Source: Pseudomonas sp. Root562
GTDB taxonomy: Bacteria; Pseudomonadota; Gammaproteobacteria; Pseudomonadales; Pseudomonadaceae
DNA: 64,000 nt
Direction: 5' to 3'
Assembly (NCBI RefSeq): GCF_001427125.1
Contig: NZ_LMGK01000004.1
Location: 241,901-305,900, forward strand
Shown here piece by piece: positions 1 through 9,102 of the stretch (position 1 is the stretch's first letter; each line of letters begins with the position of its first letter). Made by a program: the position numbers and the translations under genes. The notes beneath the pieces are model-generated. The model saw nothing but the letters and a program-made list of their open reading frames with translations, did no database searches and was not told the DNA's origin.

Positions 1-126
1 GATCTGCGCATCGGCCATGCGCGGCACGATCGGCAAATCCTGACTGCCAGGCACATCAGCGGCCAACAACACGGGACTGAAACTGCACAGTGCCAACAGA
101 CTGAGGGAACGCATCGATAGACTCAT
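1..126 (-). CDS. secreted protein, 5' end only (possibly DUF4892 family)
   Basis: Only the first 42 codons lie in the window. They encode a typical signal peptide (short start, hydrophobic [12 protein letters not shown], then AADVPG) followed by the start of a mature exported domain. The ATG at 126 overlaps the stop of the upstream GST gene as ATGA, which indicates translational coupling and favours this start over the in-frame ATG at 114. In P. aeruginosa the gene at the end of the same cluster encodes a DUF4892/OmpA-like envelope protein, and the first mature residues would fit that. The family call is from memory and position; the export signal is visible. Confidence 0.55.
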   Translation of the reverse strand, partial: MSLSMRSLSLLALCSFSPVLLAADVPGSQDLPIVPRMADAQI

Positions 127-782
127 CGGATCAGCATGGCCTGGGCACCCTTGATGACACTCGCTTCATCGGCGCGCTGTGGCACCAGCAAGCCACGTTG
201 CACCGCAGGACGCGCCTCCATGGTTGCCATCCAGCGTTGCAACGCCGTCAAACCTTCCACCGAGACACCGGACCACTCGTAGCCACGTACCCAGGGGAAC
301 GTCGCGATATCGGCGATGCTGTAGTCGCCGGCAAGGAACTCGACGGCTTGCAGGCGCGTGTCGAGGACTTCGTAGAGGCGACGGGTTTCGTGCTGATAGC
401 GATCGATTGCACCCTGCAGCTTTTCCGGGAAATAACGGAAAAACACGTTGGCCTGGCCCTGCATCGGGCCGATGCCGCCCATCTGGAACATCAGCCACTG
501 CAATACCACCGAACGCCCCTTGGGGTCGGCTGGCAAAAGCTTGCCGGTCATTTCAGCGAGGTAAATCAGGATGGCACCGGATTCAAACACGGCAAAATCG
601 CCGTTGGCGCGATCGACGATCGCCGGAATACGCCCATTGGGGTTGATCTTGAGGAAGTCCGCGGACTTCTGTTCCTTTTTGTCGAAACTCAGGGCATGCA
701 CCTTATAGGGCAGGCCGAGTTCCTCGAGCACGATAGAGACCTTGTGGCCATTCGGGGTCGCAGCGGTGTACAGATCTATCAT
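123..782 (-). CDS. glutathione S-transferase, YfcG/YghU-like
   Basis: A 219-residue cytosolic GST. The N-terminal thioredoxin-like domain carries the cis-Pro stretch NPNGRIPAI and the glutathione-contacting [11 protein letters not shown]; the helical C-terminal domain contains [18 protein letters not shown], typical of the nu-class enzymes YfcG and YghU, which mostly act as glutathione-dependent disulfide reductases, and an N-capping SIADIA motif. The start at 782 is preceded by GGGAGA; a longer reading from 836 adds 18 unlike residues without a ribosome site. It sits between an alpha/beta hydrolase and the exported-protein gene, in the same minus-strand operon. The substrate cannot be read from sequence. 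Confidence 0.9.
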   Translation of the reverse strand: MIDLYTAATPNGHKVSIVLEELGLPYKVHALSFDKKEQKSADFLKINPNGRIPAIVDRANGDFAVFESGAILIYLAEMTGKLLPADPKGRSVVLQWLMFQMGGIGPMQGQANVFFRYFPEKLQGAIDRYQHETRRLYEVLDTRLQAVEFLAGDYSIADIATFPWVRGYEWSGVSVEGLTALQRWMATMEARPAVQRGLLVPQRADEASVIKGAQAMLIR

Positions 783-832
783 GGTTGTCTCCCATTTCAA
801 CCCGCCCAGCCTCGACAGTTGCCTGGTGCAAG

Positions 833-1687
833 TCAAGGAATGGCGAAGAACCGATTGAAACAGTCTGCGACAAGGTCGGCACCGGACTCGTCGTTCAAGT
901 GCAAATGGTGGCCACCAGGCAGCTGTTCACGGCTAAAGGGTAGACGCTCCAGCAATTCTGGATGTTTGGCGAGCATGCCGTCGGCGGCCACCACCAGTTT
1001 TGCCGGACAACTCACCCGCTTGACGAATGCCATTGCCTGTTCGGTCGTAAGACGCAGCGGCGATGGCAGCGTGAGGCGGTTATCGGTGCGCCAGGTGTAA
1101 CCGCCCGGCACCGGCATCAAGCCACGTTGCGCCAGCAGTTCGGCGGCTTCGCGACTGACCGCCACCAACCCTTTCATTCGAGCCTCGACGGCTCGATCGA
1201 GGGTGTCGTAGACCGGTTTGCGTTTTTCTTGCAAATCCAGCTGCGCTTGCAGGGCCATGCCCATGCGTTCGGCCGCATTTTCGCCCTTGTCGGTAGGCGG
1301 AATGACGCCATCGATCAAGGCCAGATGAGTGACGCGCTCCGGCAAAGACCCGGCGATGATCAAGGACGCGATCGCCCCCATCGAGTGGCCCAACAGGGCA
1401 AAGCGCTTGAGGCCCATTTGTTCGGCGACTTGCAGCACATCGTGGGCATAGTCCCACATGGCGTACCCCGCGCCCGGCGGGCGATGCCCGGAATGGCCGT
1501 GCCCTGCCATGTCCAGTGCAATGATGCGCAGACCTTTAAGCTTCGGCGCCAGTCGGGCGAAGCTGTTGGCGTTGTCGAGCCAGCCGTGCAAGGCAATCAC
1601 CGGCAATCCGTCTTCCGGGCCGAACAGATGCGCCGCCAGCTCGATGTGCGGCAGGCTCAGGCGGACTTCTTCAACGACGTGACTCAT
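833..1687 (-). CDS. alpha/beta hydrolase
   Basis: A 284-residue alpha/beta-hydrolase-fold protein without signal peptide. The oxyanion-hole motif [10 protein letters not shown], the strand motif DMAGHGHSG, the nucleophile elbow GHSMGA (Ser), a late Asp in VAADG and the catalytic His in LPGGHHLHL are all present, so the triad looks intact. Its ATG at 1687 overlaps the stop of the upstream hydrolase gene as ATGA, so the two are translated as a pair. The family includes esterases, lipases and C-C hydrolases; the substrate is unknown. The acyl-CoA ligase and thioesterase upstream suggest an acyl ester or thioester, which is inference. Confidence 0.88.
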   Translation of the reverse strand: MSHVVEEVRLSLPHIELAAHLFGPEDGLPVIALHGWLDNANSFARLAPKLKGLRIIALDMAGHGHSGHRPPGAGYAMWDYAHDVLQVAEQMGLKRFALLGHSMGAIASLIIAGSLPERVTHLALIDGVIPPTDKGENAAERMGMALQAQLDLQEKRKPVYDTLDRAVEARMKGLVAVSREAAELLAQRGLMPVPGGYTWRTDNRLTLPSPLRLTTEQAMAFVKRVSCPAKLVVAADGMLAKHPELLERLPFSREQLPGGHHLHLNDESGADLVADCFNRFFAIP

Positions 1688-2490
1688 GCGCAATCCTGTG
1701 GGCGGCGTCCTTCCCATTTGCTGAACAGGTTTTTCAGCAACAGGGCGGTGTCTTGCGGACGTTCGAGGGGAAACATGTGGCCACCAGGCATGGTCAGGGA
1801 CTCTCCCAAAGGCATGCGCCCGACCGAACTGGCGTGGTGGCGCATCACCACCCGGCTGCTGCGCCCGCGCACCACCGCCAGAGGCACTTTCAATTGTCGC
1901 GTGCGGCCGGGGCTGGTGTGGGGTACGCCACGGTAGATACTGATTTCCGTGGCCGGATCGAAGCGCAGGCGCAGTTTGTCACCCACTTTGTGCAAACCGT
2001 GTTGCAGGTAGGCGTCGAAACATTCCGGATCGAAACTGCGAAACAGGGTTTTGCCTGCGAAATAGCGGCGGGCACTGTCGAGATCGGCGAATTCTTCCCG
2101 CCGCCCCAAGGTACGACCCGCCGGGGTCAGGCGATCGATGAACCCCAAACGCTTGGCCGCGCGGATCACCCATTGATCGGTACGGGTCAGCACAGGGGAA
2201 TCGAGCATCACCACGCCGCGATAGAGATGGGGACAGCGCAACGCCGCGTGCTGGTGCAGTACGCCACCAAAGGAATGGCCGACACCCCAAACCGGTTCCG
2301 GCTGCTGCTCCAGGTGATGAATCAACTCATCCACCAGGTTGTACCAGTTGTCGTCCGCCGGAAACCGCGGGTCATGGGCGTGCTGCTCCAGATGCGTCAC
2401 CTGATACTCGGGCGCCAGCGCCGCGAACAGTTTGCCGTAGGTACCCGAAGGAAACCCGTTGGCGTGGGCGAAAAATATCTGTTGCGACAT
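1684..2490 (-). CDS. alpha/beta hydrolase, second copy of the pair
   Basis: A 268-residue alpha/beta hydrolase. It opens MSQQIFFAHANGF, where HANGF is the oxyanion-loop motif, has the nucleophile elbow GHSFGG, an LDSP strand after it, and a C-terminal His in MPGGHMFPLE. The start at 2490 was chosen because homologous proteins begin at this point; a reading from 2664 adds 58 residues of non-protein-like sequence. It is distinct from the hydrolase encoded downstream, with only fold-level likeness, so the pair is probably not a recent duplication. It belongs to the ligase-thioesterase-hydrolase-GST operon. Confidence 0.87.
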   Translation of the reverse strand: MSQQIFFAHANGFPSGTYGKLFAALAPEYQVTHLEQHAHDPRFPADDNWYNLVDELIHHLEQQPEPVWGVGHSFGGVLHQHAALRCPHLYRGVVMLDSPVLTRTDQWVIRAAKRLGFIDRLTPAGRTLGRREEFADLDSARRYFAGKTLFRSFDPECFDAYLQHGLHKVGDKLRLRFDPATEISIYRGVPHTSPGRTRQLKVPLAVVRGRSSRVVMRHHASSVGRMPLGESLTMPGGHMFPLERPQDTALLLKNLFSKWEGRRPQDCA

Positions 2491-2603
2491 ACCGGCAAAT
2501 CCATGAGCGAAAACAGGTGTTGATTGTCCGTAAGACCACGTACTACAGCAATGACCGTAACTGACAGGAATGATGACAGTCCGGTCAAAGCTATGGACTG
2601 CTC

Positions 2604-3047
2604 TCAACGTGCCGGCGGATTCTCGCCCAACGGCACCACCGCCATGGTCAAGCGCGACACGCAACTGGCCTTGCCCTCATCACTGGTCAGGCGGATGTCC
2701 CAGACATGGGTCGTGCGCCCGATGTGAATCGGCTTGGCCACCGCCGTCACTCGCCCGCTTCGCAGGCCGCGCAAATGGTTGGCGTTGATTTCCAGGCCCA
2801 CGCAGTAAAACTTGCTGGCGTCGATGCACAGGTAACTGGCCATGGAGCCGACGGTTTCAGCCAGCACCACCGAAGCGCCGCCGTGCAGCAAGCCATAAGG
2901 CTGGTGGGTGCGGTGGTCGATGACCATGCTCGCGGTCAGCGACTCTTCATCAAAGGCTTCGAAGCGGATGTCCAACACTTCGCCAATAGTGTTCTTCTGG
3001 ATTGCATTCAACTGTTCGATGTTGGGGGTGGTGCGCCACAAACTCAT
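2604..3047 (-). CDS. hotdog-fold acyl-CoA thioesterase (PaaI/YdiI-like)
   Basis: A 147-residue single hotdog-domain protein. The signature GLLHGGASVVLAETVGS includes the acidic residue that acts as general base in YdiI/PaaI-type thioesterases, and the strand GLEINANHLRGLRSG follows. Such enzymes hydrolyse acyl- or aroyl-CoA. Translation starts at MSLWRTTPNI; the longer reading from 3134 runs into the preceding ligase gene. It lies 31 bp after the AMP-dependent ligase gene, so a product activated by the ligase could be released by this enzyme. That link is inferred from context. Confidence 0.88.
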   Translation of the reverse strand: MSLWRTTPNIEQLNAIQKNTIGEVLDIRFEAFDEESLTASMVIDHRTHQPYGLLHGGASVVLAETVGSMASYLCIDASKFYCVGLEINANHLRGLRSGRVTAVAKPIHIGRTTHVWDIRLTSDEGKASCVSRLTMAVVPLGENPPAR

Positions 3048-3078
3048 CGCTGGATTCCTTGTTGGTTTTGTTCGTGAC

Positions 3079-4734
3079 TCAATCCTGCCACAGCACCGCT
3101 TCGCTGCGCTCGCTCCATTCTTCGAATTGCCCACCGTAAGCCGCTTCGATGACGTTGCGCTTGATCTTCAAGGTCGGCGTGAGGAAGCCGTTTTCCACGG
3201 CCCAGCTGTCCTTGACCACCACCAGACGCCGCAGACGTTCGTGCTTGTCGAGTGCGGCATTGACCTCCTCGAGCAGTTTTTCCAGGCTTGAATGCAACCC
3301 CGCGCGCGCCTCCTGTTGCCCGACGGCCGAGAGTACGCATAGCCCCAACGGCGCACTCAAGCCATCGCCGACCACGCAAACCTGTTCGATGCGCGAATGC
3401 ACCGCCAGGCGATTTTCAATCGGTGCCGGTGCCACGTATTTACCCTTGCTGGTCTTGAAGATTTCCTTCAAACGCCCAGTCAGGCGCAAGTTGCCTTCGG
3501 CGTCCTCTTCGCCTTTGTCGCCGGTCCGCAGGAAACCCTCCTCGGTGATGGTTTCAGCGGTTTTCTGCGGTTCCTTGAAATAGCCGAGCATGGTCGCGCC
3601 GCTGCGCACCAGCACCTCGCCCGATTCCTCGATGCGCACTTCCACCTCGGGGCATGGCTTGCCGATCCAGCCGGGTTTGTTCTGGCCCGGCAGGCATATG
3701 TGCGAGTAACCACAGCTTTCGGTCATGCCGTAAACCTCCAGCACGTCCAGGCCCAATTTGCGGTACCACAGCAACAAGGTCAGTGGCACCGGCGCGGCAC
3801 CGGACAAGGCCACGCGCAACGCATCAAGCCCCAACCCGGCGAGCACCTTGTGCCCTACCCGCTTGCCGATAAACGGCAAGCCGAGCAAAAAATCGAGGCG
3901 TTTTGCCGGGATCTTGCTGTACACGCCCATCTGGAATTTGGTCCAGATCCGCGGTACGCCAAACAGCGCCGTCGGTCGCGCACGTTTCAGGTCGGTGAGA
4001 AAAGTATCGAGGCTCTCGGCAAAAAAAACGGTTTGCCCGGTATAGATCGAGGCCAGTTCGACGAACATCCGTTCCGCCACATGGCACAACGGCAAATAGG
4101 ACAACAGTCGGTCCGACTCGTTGAGGCCGAATAACGACGTGCCACGTGTGGTCGCAAACCCAAGGTTACCGAAACTGTGCATCACGCCCTTCGGCATGCC
4201 GGTGGTGCCGGAGGTGTAGATGATCGTCGCGAGTTGATCGGCGGCAGGCTTGGGATCGTCCTGGATCGGTGAGCTGCGTTGCAGATCGGCCCAGCTGAAA
4301 TCGAAGGTGCCAGGCGGATGCAGCGGCAGGCTGATCGTCACCAAGTCCGGGCTCACCCCTCGGGACATACCGGGCCAGTCGTCGAGTTTGCCAATAAAGG
4401 CCAGGACCGCTTCAGAATGCTCCAGCACCTGGGCCACGGATTCGGCCGTCAGGTTCGGGTACAGCGGCACCGAGACATGGCCAGCCATCCAGATCGCCAG
4501 GTCGGCAATGATCCAGTGGGCGCAGTTTTTCGAGATCAGGGCGACATGGCTGCCTTGTGGCAACTCCCGCGCTCGCAACCAATGTGCTGCACAGCGGGCC
4601 TGATGGCCGACGTCGGCCCAGGTCAGGGTCTCGACTTGCCCACCGCCAACGGGCTGCACCAAAAAGCGCTGGCGTGGATGACGGGCTTCACGCTCGTAGA
4701 AAACGTCCAGCGGCAAACGAAAAGCAGCAGACAT
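3079..4734 (-). CDS. AMP-dependent acyl-CoA synthetase (long-chain type)
   Basis: A 551-residue adenylate-forming ligase that activates a carboxylic acid with ATP and then transfers it to CoA. The ATP-binding loop YTSGTTGMPKGV is at about residues 173-184, the A5 motif YGMTES in the middle, and the hinge TGDKGEEDAEGNLRLTGR followed by KGKYVAPAPIE near the C-terminus, as in long-chain fatty acyl-CoA synthetases. The C-terminal domain is complete but short. The gene heads the minus-strand cluster, and a 20-bp palindrome lies 41 bp upstream of its start. Fatty-acid chain length or an aromatic substrate cannot be decided from sequence. Confidence 0.9.
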   Translation of the reverse strand: MSAAFRLPLDVFYEREARHPRQRFLVQPVGGGQVETLTWADVGHQARCAAHWLRARELPQGSHVALISKNCAHWIIADLAIWMAGHVSVPLYPNLTAESVAQVLEHSEAVLAFIGKLDDWPGMSRGVSPDLVTISLPLHPPGTFDFSWADLQRSSPIQDDPKPAADQLATIIYTSGTTGMPKGVMHSFGNLGFATTRGTSLFGLNESDRLLSYLPLCHVAERMFVELASIYTGQTVFFAESLDTFLTDLKRARPTALFGVPRIWTKFQMGVYSKIPAKRLDFLLGLPFIGKRVGHKVLAGLGLDALRVALSGAAPVPLTLLLWYRKLGLDVLEVYGMTESCGYSHICLPGQNKPGWIGKPCPEVEVRIEESGEVLVRSGATMLGYFKEPQKTAETITEEGFLRTGDKGEEDAEGNLRLTGRLKEIFKTSKGKYVAPAPIENRLAVHSRIEQVCVVGDGLSAPLGLCVLSAVGQQEARAGLHSSLEKLLEEVNAALDKHERLRRLVVVKDSWAVENGFLTPTLKIKRNVIEAAYGGQFEEWSERSEAVLWQD

Positions 4735-4775
4735 GCGACTCGCTCCTGTTTTTTTGTTCTGGAGCAAGCGTAGTC

Positions 4776-4795
4776 AACCAAGCAAGTGCTTGGTT
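4776..4795. promoter_or_regulatory. 20-bp palindrome, candidate TetR-type operator
   Basis: Two 9-bp arms, AACCAAGCA and TGCTTGGTT, flank a 2-bp centre, 41 bp before the acyl-CoA ligase start. A short inverted repeat of this size and position is what TetR-family repressors bind. No regulator gene lies next to it, so the binding protein is unknown. Confidence 0.5.
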
Positions 4796-4830
4796 AGCTA
4801 TTTTGTACGATTTTTTTCAAGCCCTCTCTG

Positions 4831-4906
4831 CCTGTAGAAGCGAGGCTTGCCCGCGAAGGGAGCCTCTGAATTGCCAAAAGCTTCGCGGGCAAGCCTCGCT
4901 CCTGCA
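4831..4906. repeat. REPIN-like inverted pair of REP elements
   Basis: Two arms (CGAGGCTTGCCCGCGAAG and its near-complement) face each other about 22 bp apart in the gap between the ligase and sixA. This REP class (core CTTGCCCGCG) differs from the CTGGCTTGCCAGCGAT class found elsewhere in the window. Confidence 0.85.
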
Positions 4907-4925
4907 TAAGAAAAATCAAAGACGG

Positions 4926-5381
4926 CTATGGGTGCTTGACGCTGTTGAGCCTCATCGAGCCGACCAGCAGTTCACTGCCTTCGAGTTCCGCCAGCCCGGC
5001 AGTGCTGATCCGCTCCGGGGGGTGTCCGGCACCGTGTTGCAAATAGCTCAGCAAATTGCCCACCAACGGGTTGTGACTGACCAGCAGTACGTCACTCACC
5101 GCAACCATCTGCTCGGCCACTTTGTCCGGATCAGTGTCCGGTGTCAGCCAATCGACAGTGCGAATTTCCGGTTCGAAACCCAACGCTTCGCGCACCAACT
5201 GCGCTGTTTGCTGTGCGCGCAGGTAGGGGCTGGCGTAGATCGCGGTCAGCGGCTGGCCGATCAGCAGTGCCGCACTGCGCAATACTTCTTCACGACCGTG
5301 GTCCGTCAGTTCCCGCTCCGAATCGTGGGGGCGGGAGCCGTGTGGTACGGCTTCACCATGACGCAATACCCAGAGTTTCAT
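4926..5381 (-). CDS. sixA: phosphohistidine phosphatase SixA
   Basis: A 151-residue histidine-phosphatase-superfamily protein. The phosphate-accepting motif LRHGEA gives His8, the second-arginine region ASPYLRAQQTA follows, and the second catalytic His sits in VSHNPLVG. SixA removes phosphate from histidines in phosphorelay (Hpt) or PTS proteins. The length matches the family. Its ATG overlaps the stop of the DUF4389 gene by four bases, and the gene ends the gpsA-DUF4389-sixA cluster. Confidence 0.92.
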   Translation of the reverse strand: MKLWVLRHGEAVPHGSRPHDSERELTDHGREEVLRSAALLIGQPLTAIYASPYLRAQQTAQLVREALGFEPEIRTVDWLTPDTDPDKVAEQMVAVSDVLLVSHNPLVGNLLSYLQHGAGHPPERISTAGLAELEGSELLVGSMRLNSVKHP

Positions 5382-5725
5382 AGCTTGGGTTCCTCATCTC
5401 GGGCCGGATGCGGCGCTGGCGCCACGACGTGCGGCGCTTCACCTTCCGGCGTACGCGGCGTCGGCCAATCGGCGAACGGCCAAGGCTTCTGGTCGCTGTG
5501 AAAACTGCCGAACCGACCGATCTGAGCCAGGAACTGGCTCAGACTGTCGCCGAAGTTCATCAAACTGGCGCTCGGGGCGCCGTAAATCAAACGATAGATC
5601 AACTGCACCAGCACCACGGCACCCAGGATGAATTGCGCCACTTGCCAGACCAGCACAAAAACCACCATCCACAACACCCGCAGCAGGATGGATTCGTACT
5701 TGGCTTCTACTTTCTGATCGTTCAT
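5378..5725 (-). CDS. DUF4389 membrane protein
   Basis: A 115-residue protein with a hydrophobic span at about residues 14-46 (LLRVLWMVVFVLVWQVAQFILGAV onwards) and a polar, proline-rich C-terminal tail. The pattern fits DUF4389 proteins, which often sit near membrane biogenesis genes; no biochemical role is known. It lies between gpsA (30 bp after it) and sixA (four-base overlap), so the three are probably cotranscribed. Confidence 0.8.
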   Translation of the reverse strand: MNDQKVEAKYESILLRVLWMVVFVLVWQVAQFILGAVVLVQLIYRLIYGAPSASLMNFGDSLSQFLAQIGRFGSFHSDQKPWPFADWPTPRTPEGEAPHVVAPAPHPARDEEPKL

Positions 5726-5755
5726 GTCTCACTCCGTTCCGGTTAAGGGGTGGGC

Positions 5756-6781
5756 TCAGTTGAAACCGCTGGTGGAAATAAAGTCGACATCGGTTTTCGG
5801 TTCACCACGCATCAACAGCGCGATCACCTGTTCCAGCGTGCGCCCTTCGAACAAAATCGCATGCAGCCCGGCGACCAGCGGCATATAAACGCCCACCTCC
5901 TGGGACTTGGCCTTGAGCACCTTGAGGGTGTTCACGCCTTCGGCCACTTCACCCAGGCGATTGACCGCCTCTTCCAGGCTCAAGCCCTGACCGAGGGCAA
6001 AACCGACCTGATAGTTGCGGCTTTTCGGCGAGGAGCAGGTCACGATCAAATCGCCCACGCCCGCCAGGCCGAGGAAAGTCATCGGGTTGGCGCCCTGATT
6101 GACCGCAAAGCGGGTCATTTCCGCCAACGCCCGGGTGATCAGCATGCTCTTGGTGTTTTCGCCCATCTCCAGTGCCACGGCCATGCCGGCAATGATTGCG
6201 TAGACGTTTTTCAACGCGCCGCCCAGTTCCACGCCGAATCGATCCGCACTGGCGTACACACGGAAGGTGCGGCCATGCAGCACGGCCTGAACCCGCTCGC
6301 AGAGTTCCTCGTCTTCACTGGCAACCACCGTGGCGGTCAGCGCATGTTCGGCGATTTCGCGGGCCAGGTTCGGCCCGGATAACACGCCGATGCGTGCTTG
6401 CGGGGCAATCTCTTCGAGAATCTGGCTCATCAATTTGAACGTATGAGCCTCGATGCCTTTGGTCAGGCTCACCAGCATCTTGCGGCGCAGACGCTCGGCG
6501 TGCGGCGCCAGCACCGAGCGCAACGCGCCGGATGGCAGCGCAACGAAACTCAGATCGCAGGCTTCAAGGGTGGCTTGCAGATCGGTGACCGGCGTCACGC
6601 CGGGCAGAATCTTGATGCCCTTGAGATAACGCGGGTTCTCACGATTGACCCGAATGGCTTCGGCCTGTTCAGGGTCACGCATCCACTGCAGGACCTGGTG
6701 ACCGTTTTCGGCCAGCAGGTTTGCCACGGCGGTACCAAAACTTCCGCCTCCCAGGACCGCAATCGGGCGCTGTTCAGTCAT
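5756..6781 (-). CDS. gpsA: glycerol-3-phosphate dehydrogenase [NAD(P)+]
   Basis: A 341-residue enzyme that reduces dihydroxyacetone phosphate to sn-glycerol-3-phosphate for phospholipid synthesis. The Rossmann motif [12 protein letters not shown] is at residues 9-20, the [10 protein letters not shown] motif is in the middle, and the substrate-binding [10 protein letters not shown] and [19 protein letters not shown] stretches are present. The start at 6781 gives the usual length and the usual N-terminus; readings from 6859 add residues not seen in the family. It is transcribed away from the TonB receptor gene. Confidence 0.96.
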   Translation of the reverse strand: MTEQRPIAVLGGGSFGTAVANLLAENGHQVLQWMRDPEQAEAIRVNRENPRYLKGIKILPGVTPVTDLQATLEACDLSFVALPSGALRSVLAPHAERLRRKMLVSLTKGIEAHTFKLMSQILEEIAPQARIGVLSGPNLAREIAEHALTATVVASEDEELCERVQAVLHGRTFRVYASADRFGVELGGALKNVYAIIAGMAVALEMGENTKSMLITRALAEMTRFAVNQGANPMTFLGLAGVGDLIVTCSSPKSRNYQVGFALGQGLSLEEAVNRLGEVAEGVNTLKVLKAKSQEVGVYMPLVAGLHAILFEGRTLEQVIALLMRGEPKTDVDFISTSGFN

Positions 6782-6977
6782 ATGTAATCCGTTAATCCAT
6801 ACCAGTGGCGATGTCGGCATTATACGGAGCGCCCCAGTGTCGGCCAGCCCCTGTGTCAATTACCGGCGCAAGTTGAAAGTTGCAGGATAAAACCCCAGGA
6901 AAATGCTGACATCGTGACTGGAAAAGTCATCGGCCTCGGTTAACATGCGCGCCATCAATTGCTGACAAGGATGTGTT

Positions 6978-9101
6978 GTGTCACTGGGTTCTCCTTCACC
7001 TCGCTCGCCGTTGGTGCTGGCGCTGGTCTTCAGCTCGCCATTGCTGGCAGACGACTTGTTCCTCGATAGCGAACCGTTGCCGCAGGTGCTGACGGCCACG
7101 CGCCTTAAACAGTCGCCAGCGGCCGTTCCGGGAAGCATGACCGTGATCGACAGTGCGCTGATCAATGCCACGGGTGCCCGGGACATCAGTGAAGTGCTGC
7201 GATTGGTGCCCGGAATGATGGTTGGCAACATCAGCGGCAACCAGGCGACGGTGAATTATCACGGCACCAGCGCCAGCGAAGCGCGGCGCATGCAGGTATT
7301 GATCGACGGTCGCTCGGTGTACCGCGCCGGCCTGGCTACGGTGGACTGGAGCGACATTCCGGTGGCCATGGAGGATATCGAGCGCATCGAAGTTTTCCGC
7401 GGCCCGAACACCGTCAGCTATGGCGCCAATGCGCTGATGGCGGTGGTCAATATCATCACACGCAACCCGGCCGACAGCCATGGCACGCGGATGAAAGTCA
7501 CTCGTGGCCAACGCGGCATCAACGATTTTTACGCCAGCCAGGGCGTGGGTTGGAATGACGGAGATCTACGCCTGTCGTTGTCCGGCCAGCAGGACGACGG
7601 CTTCGACACCGACCGCAACGGCGCCGATTATCGAGACAGCCGCCGTTTGAATCGCTTCAATCTGGCTGTCAGCCAAGCGCTCGACGAACGCCAAAGCATC
7701 GATTGGCAATTGAACGCCAAAGAAGGCAGTAATCAGCGGCCGTATACCTACCGTCCAGTGTTTTCGGGGATTACCCGTGCCGGCGACAATTCTGACGTCA
7801 CCGCCAAGGATTACGCCGGCTCGTTGCGTTGGAACCTCGATATCAATCCCGACCACAGTCTGTATGTCCAGGGCTCAGCCCAGCATTGGGATCGCCAGCA
7901 AACCTGGCGCGCGTGTGATGCCGAGATCTCGTTCAGTCCGCAACTGACCGAACTCTGGCAGCTCAACCCAAACTACACCGAACGCCTGGCACGCAATATC
8001 GAACGTTTTACCGGCCCCGGCGCCCCTCCCGGCGAGGCCACCGAGCAAGCATTGGCCAACCAGGCGCTCGATCAATGGCGAAATGGTGCCCGGCAGACCG
8101 TTTGCGGCGACATCGATCAAAGCACCCGGGAGACCCGCTACGATCTTGAACTGCAGGACACCCTGAGTCTGTCCGATAGTCTGCGACTGGTCAGTGGCTT
8201 GAACTATCGTTACGACCGGGCAGATTCCGAGACTTACTTCAATGGCACCCTTGATGACACCACGTGGCGGGCATTCGGCCAACTCGAGTGGCGCGCCAGC
8301 GAACACTGGCTGCTGCAAGGCGGCGCGATGTTCGAAGATACGCAGTTGATCGGCAACTCACTGACGCCGCGGGTGGCGGTCAATTACCTGATCAACCCGC
8401 GCCATGGCTTGCGGGCGGTGTACTCCGAAGCCATCCGTTCGCCGGACATGTTCGAAAACAGCGTCAACTGGAGTTACCGCGTCACCAACCTGCAACCGAC
8501 GGCCTATGGCCAGTCCAGCGCCCGTTACTTCGTCAAGACCCGCGGCCCCGGCAATCTCGACCAGGAACATATGCGCTCTCGCGAACTGGGTTATAACGGA
8601 TACTTCGCCGGACAGAGGCTCGCTCTTGACGTAAAGCTGTTCCATGACGAAATCACCGGCATGATCAGCGAACCGCTGCGCAACAATCAGTTCATCGCCA
8701 GTAACGCCAACACCGCACGATTTTCCGGAGCGGAAACCCAGCTCGACTGGCGTGTCGACGACGCTGACCGTTTGCGCTTTACCTACGCCTACGTCGATGT
8801 CGACGCGAGCAATCCCCAGGACGCACAACAGACGGCTCGCAATAGCGGTTCCGCCGGCTGGATGCGCGACTGGGGCAAAGGCTGGAACAGCGCGCTTTTC
8901 TACTACGGTGACGACGCCTTGAACGGCTACCGCTTCGAACGGATCGACACGCGCATCGCCAAACGTATCCGTCTGGGCAAAGCCAGCCTGGAATTGGCTG
9001 GCGTGCTCCAGCACCGCCTCGATCATCAACCGACCACCTTCATTGACAATAATTATGACGAGCGCCAAGTGATGTACTTCAGCGCGGAGCTGGCACTTTA
9101 A
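6978..9101 (+). CDS. TonB-dependent outer-membrane receptor
   Basis: A 707-residue receptor. A signal peptide ends at about residue 24, followed by a TonB-box-like stretch VLTATR, a plug domain with DISEVLRLVPGM, VLIDGRSVY and IERIEVFRGPNTVSYGANA, and a long beta barrel ending VMYFSAELAL. Translation starts at a GTG, chosen because AAGGA sits seven bases before it and the signal peptide begins there; the nearby ATG at 6971 is out of frame. The ligand is not obvious: it lacks clear siderophore- or haem-specific motifs and I see no Fur box upstream. The gene is separated by one base from a solute-binding-protein gene, which in turn overlaps a hybrid kinase gene. Confidence 0.93.
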   Translation: MSLGSPSPRSPLVLALVFSSPLLADDLFLDSEPLPQVLTATRLKQSPAAVPGSMTVIDSALINATGARDISEVLRLVPGMMVGNISGNQATVNYHGTSASEARRMQVLIDGRSVYRAGLATVDWSDIPVAMEDIERIEVFRGPNTVSYGANALMAVVNIITRNPADSHGTRMKVTRGQRGINDFYASQGVGWNDGDLRLSLSGQQDDGFDTDRNGADYRDSRRLNRFNLAVSQALDERQSIDWQLNAKEGSNQRPYTYRPVFSGITRAGDNSDVTAKDYAGSLRWNLDINPDHSLYVQGSAQHWDRQQTWRACDAEISFSPQLTELWQLNPNYTERLARNIERFTGPGAPPGEATEQALANQALDQWRNGARQTVCGDIDQSTRETRYDLELQDTLSLSDSLRLVSGLNYRYDRADSETYFNGTLDDTTWRAFGQLEWRASEHWLLQGGAMFEDTQLIGNSLTPRVAVNYLINPRHGLRAVYSEAIRSPDMFENSVNWSYRVTNLQPTAYGQSSARYFVKTRGPGNLDQEHMRSRELGYNGYFAGQRLALDVKLFHDEITGMISEPLRNNQFIASNANTARFSGAETQLDWRVDDADRLRFTYAYVDVDASNPQDAQQTARNSGSAGWMRDWGKGWNSALFYYGDDALNGYRFERIDTRIAKRIRLGKASLELAGVLQHRLDHQPTTFIDNNYDERQVMYFSAELAL

Positions 9102-9102
9102 G

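Noticed and set aside
6782..6977. Fur box upstream of the TonB receptor
   Set aside because: No stretch resembles the 19-bp Fur consensus; only a short TGACT/AGTCA inverted pair was found.
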